The notes under the pieces: model-generated
What the model was told of the DNA's origin: nothing
What the model saw: only the letters and a program-made list of their open reading frames with translations
Database searches by the model: none
From: Desulfuromonas sp.
GTDB taxonomy: Bacteria > Desulfobacterota > Desulfuromonadia > Desulfuromonadales > Trichloromonadaceae
Assembly (NCBI GenBank): GCA_030145265.1
Contig: JAQYWA010000112.1
Location: 1-6,915 of the forward strand
DNA length: 6,915 nucleotides
Reading direction: 5' to 3'
Translations under genes and position numbers: made by a program
Shown here: piece after piece, positions 1 through 6,915 of the stretch
Position numbering within the stretch: position 1 is the stretch's first letter
How the letters are laid out: every line of letters begins with the position of its first letter

Positions 1-21
1 ACGGCTCGATAGTTTCGCCTT

Positions 22-52
22 TAGCCAAGGTCGCCGTGTGCGGCCTTGGCTA
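22..52 (+). terminator. Hairpin upstream of rpoB, possible attenuator or processing site
   Basis: TAGCCAAGG (22-30) and CCTTGGCTA (44-52) are perfect inverted repeats. The stem continues inward with T31-G43, C32-G42, G33-C41 and C34-G40, giving about 13 bp closed by a five-base loop (35-39). It is followed by a pyrimidine-rich but interrupted tract (TTCTACTTTCGTT, 53-65), poorer than a standard intrinsic-terminator U-run. The position matches the rplL-rpoB gap where E. coli has a partial attenuator and an RNase III site that set polymerase-subunit levels relative to ribosomal proteins. Partial terminator or RNA-processing site are both possible; the hairpin is clear, its function is not. Confidence 0.45.
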
Positions 53-69
53 TTCTACTTTCGTTACCT

Positions 70-76
70 AAAGGAG
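70..76 (+). promoter_or_regulatory. rpoB ribosome binding site
   Basis: AAAGGAG lies five bases before the ATG at 82. This decides the rpoB start: the reading frame stays open upstream to a TTG at 46, but that codon sits inside the leader hairpin and has no purine-rich sequence in front of it. Confidence 0.9.
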
Positions 77-81
77 AAACC

Positions 82-3000
82 ATGGCTTATTCGATCGCGA
101 ATAACCAGCTTCTGAGGAAACATTTCGCTGAAGTTCAGCGGATTATCGACATTCCCAACCTGATCGATATTCAGAAAAATTCCTACAAGCGTTTTCTTCA
201 GGCGGAGTTGCCTCCTTCGGCGCGGCAGAACATCGGCCTTGAAGCCGTATTTCGCTCCGTGTTTCCGATCCGTGATTTCAGCGAAACCTGTTCCCTCGAG
301 TACGTTTCGTATTCGCTGGGCGTGCCCAAGTACGACGTCGATGAGTGTCATCAGCGGGGCATGACGTTCGCGTCTCCGGTCAAGGTACGGGTCCGCCTGG
401 TTTCCTGGGACGTGGACAAGGAATCCGGTGTTCAGTCCATTCGGGACATCAAAGAGCAGGAAGTTTACTTCGGTGAAATCCCGCTCATGACCGAAAACGG
501 CACCTTCATTATAAACGGGACAGAACGGGTCATCGTCAGCCAGTTGCATCGCTCCCCCGGCGTCTTTTACGACCACGACAAGGGCAAGACTCACTCCAGC
601 GGCAAGATTCTCTACAGTGCCCGGGTGATCCCTTACCGTGGATCCTGGCTCGACTTCGACTTTGATCATAAAGACATCCTTTATGTCCGTATCGACCGCC
701 GCCGCAAGCTGCCGGCTACGGTACTGCTCAAGGCCCTCGGCTACAGTGCGGAGGATCTTCTCAACTACTACTATGATGTTGAGGACATCGTCATCGATGG
801 TGAGGGGTATAAGAAACGGGCTAATCCGACCTTGCTTCAGGGCCAACGGTCGAGCTTCGATGTGGTGGACGCCGACGGCGAGATAATCGTCAAGGCCAAC
901 CGCAAGTTTACCAAAGCTGCGGTCAGGAAAATCGCTGAAAAGCAGATCGAGTTCATCAAGATCACAGAGGAAGAAGTGCTCGGCAAGATCACTTCGACCG
1001 ATATCGTCGACACCGCCACCGGCGAAGTCGTCATCGAGTGCAACGAGGAGGTTACCGCCGAGCGGATCGAGGATCTGCGCTCCCGTGGCATCAATGAATT
1101 CAAGGTACTGTTCATCGACAACCTGTACGTTGGACCGTATCTGCGCGAGACGCTGCTGCAGGACAAGATCACGACGCCGGATGAGGCCATGATCGAGATC
1201 TACCGCCGTCTGCGCCCCGGAGACCCGCCGACCATCCGTAGCGCCAAAGCTCTGTTCGATAGCCTCTTTTTCAATGCCGAGCGCTACGACCTGTCGGCCG
1301 TCGGCCGGCTCAAGCTGAACTACAAGCTCGGCCTGAAAATCGAGCTCGATCACACCACCCTGACCACCGAGGATATTCTCGAGGTGGTGCGCTACCTGAT
1401 CGATCTGCGCAACGGCAAGGGGGCTGTCGACGATATCGACCATCTCGGCAACCGCCGGGTACGCGCTGTCGGTGAACTGCTCGAGAACCAGTACCGGGTC
1501 GGCCTGGTGCGCATGGAGCGTGCCATCAAGGAGCGCATGAGCCTGCAGGAAGTCGACAGCCTCATGCCCCATGACCTGATCAACTCGAAGCCGGTTTCTG
1601 CGGTGGTTAAAGAGTTCTTCGGTTCGTCGCAGCTGTCCCAGTTCATGGATCAGACCAACCCGCTTTCCGAGATCACTCACAAACGCCGCCTTTCGGCCCT
1701 TGGACCCGGTGGTCTGACCCGCGAGCGGGCCGGTTTCGAGGTCCGGGACGTGCATCCGACCCACTATGGCCGGGTCTGCCCGATCGAGACCCCGGAAGGT
1801 CCGAACATCGGTCTGATTGCCTCGCTTTCGACCTACGCCCGGATCAACGAACACGGTTTCGTCGAAACCCCGTACCGGCTGGTCAAGGAAGGGAATGTCA
1901 CCAAGGAGATCAACTACTTCTCCGCTCTCGAGGAAGAAGGTCACGCGATCGCCCAGGCCAATGCTCCGCTCAATCCTGACGGCACTTTCGTCAACGAGCT
2001 GGTCAATGCCCGCAAGAGTGGCGAGTTCATGCTGATGAACCGTGAAGACATCGAGCTGATGGACGTTTCGCCCAAGCAGCTGGTGTCGGTCGCTGCGGCT
2101 CTGATTCCTTTCCTCGAGAATGACGACGCCAACCGCGCTTTGATGGGTTCAAACATGCAGCGCCAGGCCGTGCCTTTGCTGCGGGCCGACGCACCGCTGG
2201 TCGGCACCGGCATGGAGCGGATCGTTGCCCATGACTCCGGCGCTGCCGTGGTCGCCCGGCACAACGGCATCGTCGAAAGCGTCGACGCTGCTCGTATCGT
2301 TGTTAAGATTGACGAGGGCGAGGTTGATGAGACCGGCACCGGTGTCGATATCTACACCCTGACAAAATTCGCCCGTTCCAACCAGAATACCTGTCTCAAC
2401 CAGAAACCGATCGTCAAAATTGGCGACAAGGTCAATCGGGGTGAGATGATTGCCGACGGACCGTCGACCCAGTGGGGCGAACTGGCCCTCGGTCAGAACG
2501 TGCTGGTCGCTTTCATGCCTTGGGAAGGGTACAACTTCGAGGACTCGATCCTGATTTCCGAGAAGCTGGTCAAGGAGGACCGCTACACCTCGATTCATAT
2601 CGAGGAATTTGAGTGCGTTGCTCGCGACACCAAGCTGGGCAAAGAAGAAATTACCGACGATATTCCCAACCTCGGTGAGGACGCCTTGGCCGATCTCGAC
2701 GAGAGCGGAATTATCCGCATCGGGGCCGAGGTCAAGCCGGGCGATATTATGGTCGGTAAGATCACCCCGAAAGGGGAGACCCAGCTTTCTCCCGAAGAGA
2801 AACTGTTGCGGGCCATTTTTGGCGAAAAAGCCGGTGATGTTCGTGACACCTCAATGCGTGTTCCGCCTGGGGTCGAAGGGGTGGTCATTGGTGCCCGGGT
2901 CTTTTCCCGTAAGGGGTCTGACAAGGATAGCCGTACCGAGCATATTGAAAAGACCGAGATCGACAAGCTGCTCAAGGATCAGAATGACGAAATTGCCATC

Positions 3001-4188
3001 ATTCGCGAATCGGCCAAAGGCAAACTGAAAAACCTGCTGGTCGGCCAGACCTCGGCGGTTGCCGTCGCCGATGATGCCGGTCAGACCCTGCTTGCCAAGG
3101 GGAAGAAAATCACTGCCGAGCTGCTCCTCAAGGTGCCGTTCCGCCAGTGGCAGGAAATCTCCCTGGCTGGTGAAGGGGACGCCGAGGAAAAGGTCGCCAA
3201 TCTGTTCGCCCGCCTGACCGACCGCGAGGATCTGATCAGGGGAGTCTTTACCGACAAGATAGAAAAGCTCAAGCGCGGCGATGATCTGCCCCCGGGTGTC
3301 ATCAAGATGGTCAAGGTCTACGTGGCCATCAAGCGTAAGTTGCAGGTCGGTGACAAAATGGCTGGCCGCCATGGTAACAAGGGTGTTCTTTCGCGGATTC
3401 TTCCTGTCGAGGACATGCCCTACATGGCTGACGGCACTCCGGTTGAGATTGTTCTCAATCCGCTGGGCGTTCCTTCCCGTATGAACGTCGGGCAGATCCT
3501 CGAGACCCATCTTGGCTTGGCCGCTCGCGGCCTCGGTATGCAGATCCAGGAAGTCATGGATAAGAACTTCAGCACCGACGCCATGAAAGCCAAGGTTAAG
3601 GATGTCTATGCCAATCCCGAACTGGACGCCTTCATTGATGGTTTGTCCGATGATGAAACGCTGGCGTTGTCCCGTCGCCTGTCTCATGGCGTGCCGATGG
3701 CTTCCCCCGTTTTTGAGGGGGTCAACGAAGAGCAGATGAAGAACGAGATGGCTCGCGCAGGATTCTCGACCAGCGGCCAGATGACCCTGTACAACGGCAA
3801 AACCGGCGATGCCTTTAAAGAGCAGGTTACGGTCGGCATCATGTACATACTCAAACTGCACCATCTGGTCGACGACAAGATCCATGCTCGCAGCATCGGT
3901 CCTTACAGCCTGGTCACTCAGCAGCCTCTCGGCGGCAAGGCCCAGTTCGGCGGCCAGCGTCTCGGTGAGATGGAAGTCTGGGCTCTCGAGGCCTACGGCG
4001 CGGCCCACGCGCTGCAGGAGTTCCTTACCGTCAAGTCGGATGATGTGGCCGGACGGACTCGCATGTACGAAGCCATCGTCAAGGGCAAGCAAACCTTGGA
4101 GGCTGGTCTCCCCGAGTCGTTCAACGTACTGGTCAAGGAACTACAGTCCCTCTGTCTTGACGTTGAGCTTCTTGAGGAAGAGGATTAG
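82..4188 (+). CDS. rpoB: DNA-directed RNA polymerase subunit beta
   Basis: Beta subunit of the core RNA polymerase, which with beta' forms the cytoplasmic catalytic centre that makes all RNA. The ATG at 82 gives 1368 residues (E. coli 1342), ending at TAG. The N-terminus ([13 protein letters not shown]) and the run [28 protein letters not shown] fit the protrusion and lobe. Proteobacterial insertion SI1 lies at about 229-350. The rifampicin region is residues 514-540 ([15 protein letters not shown] and on), with D523, H533, S538 and L540 equal to E. coli D516, H526, S531 and L533. E820-D821 in GYNFEDSI matches E813-D814. SI2 is at about 947-1063. [12 protein letters not shown] carries K1092 and K1100 (E. 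coli K1065, K1073), and H1261 in KLHHLVDDK matches H1237. The C-terminal clamp and beta' contact segment ([31 protein letters not shown]) is complete. No frameshift or internal stop. SI2 is about 20 residues longer than in E. coli. Spaced 82 bases from rpoC and presumably co-transcribed with it. Identification is certain. Confidence 0.99.
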   Translation: MAYSIANNQLLRKHFAEVQRIIDIPNLIDIQKNSYKRFLQAELPPSARQNIGLEAVFRSVFPIRDFSETCSLEYVSYSLGVPKYDVDECHQRGMTFASPVKVRVRLVSWDVDKESGVQSIRDIKEQEVYFGEIPLMTENGTFIINGTERVIVSQLHRSPGVFYDHDKGKTHSSGKILYSARVIPYRGSWLDFDFDHKDILYVRIDRRRKLPATVLLKALGYSAEDLLNYYYDVEDIVIDGEGYKKRANPTLLQGQRSSFDVVDADGEIIVKANRKFTKAAVRKIAEKQIEFIKITEEEVLGKITSTDIVDTATGEVVIECNEEVTAERIEDLRSRGINEFKVLFIDNLYVGPYLRETLLQDKITTPDEAMIEIYRRLRPGDPPTIRSAKALFDSLFFNAERYDLSAVGRLKLNYKLGLKIELDHTTLTTEDILEVVRYLIDLRNGKGAVDDIDHLGNRRVRAVGELLENQYRVGLVRMERAIKERMSLQEVDSLMPHDLINSKPVSAVVKEFFGSSQLSQFMDQTNPLSEITHKRRLSALGPGGLTRERAGFEVRDVHPTHYGRVCPIETPEGPNIGLIASLSTYARINEHGFVETPYRLVKEGNVTKEINYFSALEEEGHAIAQANAPLNPDGTFVNELVNARKSGEFMLMNREDIELMDVSPKQLVSVAAALIPFLENDDANRALMGSNMQRQAVPLLRADAPLVGTGMERIVAHDSGAAVVARHNGIVESVDAARIVVKIDEGEVDETGTGVDIYTLTKFARSNQNTCLNQKPIVKIGDKVNRGEMIADGPSTQWGELALGQNVLVAFMPWEGYNFEDSILISEKLVKEDRYTSIHIEEFECVARDTKLGKEEITDDIPNLGEDALADLDESGIIRIGAEVKPGDIMVGKITPKGETQLSPEEKLLRAIFGEKAGDVRDTSMRVPPGVEGVVIGARVFSRKGSDKDSRTEHIEKTEIDKLLKDQNDEIAIIRESAKGKLKNLLVGQTSAVAVADDAGQTLLAKGKKITAELLLKVPFRQWQEISLAGEGDAEEKVANLFARLTDREDLIRGVFTDKIEKLKRGDDLPPGVIKMVKVYVAIKRKLQVGDKMAGRHGNKGVLSRILPVEDMPYMADGTPVEIVLNPLGVPSRMNVGQILETHLGLAARGLGMQIQEVMDKNFSTDAMKAKVKDVYANPELDAFIDGLSDDETLALSRRLSHGVPMASPVFEGVNEEQMKNEMARAGFSTSGQMTLYNGKTGDAFKEQVTVGIMYILKLHHLVDDKIHARSIGPYSLVTQQPLGGKAQFGGQRLGEMEVWALEAYGAAHALQEFLTVKSDDVAGRTRMYEAIVKGKQTLEAGLPESFNVLVKELQSLCLDVELLEEED

Positions 4189-4198
4189 CAGCAGCATC

Positions 4199-4230
4199 AG
4201 TCGCCAACCGCTTGCCGGCGGTTGGCGGCT
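4199..4230 (+). other. rpoB-rpoC intercistronic hairpin without U-tract
   Basis: CGCCAACCGC (4202-4211) and GCGGTTGGCG (4218-4227) form a perfect 10-bp stem around the loop TTGCCG. Pairs T4201-G4228, G4200-C4229 and A4199-T4230 extend it to 13 bp. It starts ten bases after the rpoB stop codon. The following bases (AACAGCCTAAACAACC) contain no T-run, so it is not an ordinary intrinsic terminator. A small alternative stem, GGCT (4227-4230) with AGCC (4234-4237), competes with its base. Likely roles are mRNA stabilisation, an RNase processing site or insulation between the two genes; these are inferences. The rest of the 4189-4270 spacer holds only the rpoC ribosome binding site and an A/C-rich stretch. 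Confidence 0.6.
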
Positions 4231-4240
4231 AACAGCCTAA

Positions 4241-6915
<2,675 letters not shown>

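Larger units (their letters stand above)
12..80 (+). promoter_or_regulatory. Possible ribosome-binding-site-masking structure in the rpoB leader
   Basis: Bases 12-24 (GTTTCGCCTTTAG) can pair with bases 68-80 (CTAAAGGAGAAAC) at 12 of 13 positions; the single mismatch is G17 opposite A75. The 3' arm contains the whole rpoB Shine-Dalgarno sequence (70-76) and stops two bases before the ATG. A second stem, 25-34 with 40-49, nests inside, so the full fold is an outer stem, an asymmetric loop (50-67) and an inner hairpin. If it forms in the mRNA it would hide the rpoB ribosome binding site. In E. coli, translation of rpoBC is known to be feedback-controlled and the leader structure matters, so a regulatory role is plausible but inferred. 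The complementarity itself is read directly from the sequence. Confidence 0.45.

Noticed and set aside
1..12. TAG at 10-12 as the end of the upstream gene (rplL expected)
   Set aside because: The three preceding codons (Thr-Ala-Arg) do not resemble the usual L7/L12 C-terminus, so the upstream gene probably ends before the window. Nothing can be annotated here.
46..81. Upstream in-frame TTG extension of rpoB by 12 residues
   Set aside because: It lies within the leader hairpin, lacks a ribosome binding site and adds residues not found in family N-termini; ATG 82 has AAAGGAG at the right distance.
64..1944. Very long reverse-strand open frame (626 codons) antisense to rpoB, and similar ones at 2851-4092 and, antisense to rpoC, at 4337-5677
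   Set aside because: All three are in exact codon register with the sense gene, so reverse-strand stops would need sense TTA, CTA or TCA codons, which these GC-favouring genes rarely use. Their translations show no recognisable domain, and the sense proteins are fully conserved. They are codon-bias shadows.
3704..3721. CCCCC and GGGGG inverted repeat around a T-rich loop inside rpoB
   Set aside because: It is a five-base-pair stem encoding the conserved PVF-G segment of beta; there is no reason to think it is more than codon coincidence.

Overview
The window holds the core of the RNA polymerase operon of a bacterium: a complete rpoB (beta subunit) followed on the same strand by the first roughly 63% of rpoC (beta' subunit), which runs off the right edge. 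Both protein sequences have the proteobacterial-type layout, with insertions SI1 and SI2 present in beta and E. coli-like spacing in beta'. Details such as the RpoB N-terminus ([13 protein letters not shown]), the RpoC N-terminus ([15 protein letters not shown]) and the inter-subunit spacing look most like the Desulfuromonadales/Geobacter-Pelobacter group, formerly placed in Deltaproteobacteria. That assignment rests on remembered family sequences, not on a search. The DNA is moderately GC-rich, with C or G favoured at third codon positions throughout and no stretch of foreign-looking composition.

Layout. Bases 1-81 are a non-coding leader, presumably the rplL-rpoB intercistronic gap, although no rplL sequence is visible. 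The leader contains a strong hairpin (22-52). It also contains a segment (12-24) that is 12/13 complementary to the rpoB Shine-Dalgarno region (68-80). rpoB runs 82-4188. An 82-base spacer (4189-4270) carries a 13-bp hairpin without a U-tract and then a strong ribosome binding site. rpoC begins at a TTG codon at 4271 and continues, uninterrupted, to the last base.

The two genes make the two halves of the polymerase active centre and are expected to be co-transcribed, as in nearly all bacteria. All signature residues that could be checked are intact: the beta catalytic-region residues, the rifampicin pocket, the beta' zinc-ribbon cysteines, the NADFDGD magnesium motif and the bridge helix. No mobile element, RNA gene, CRISPR array or undescribed protein system is present. 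The points most worth a second look are the RNA structures that bracket rpoB, in particular the possible masking of its ribosome binding site.
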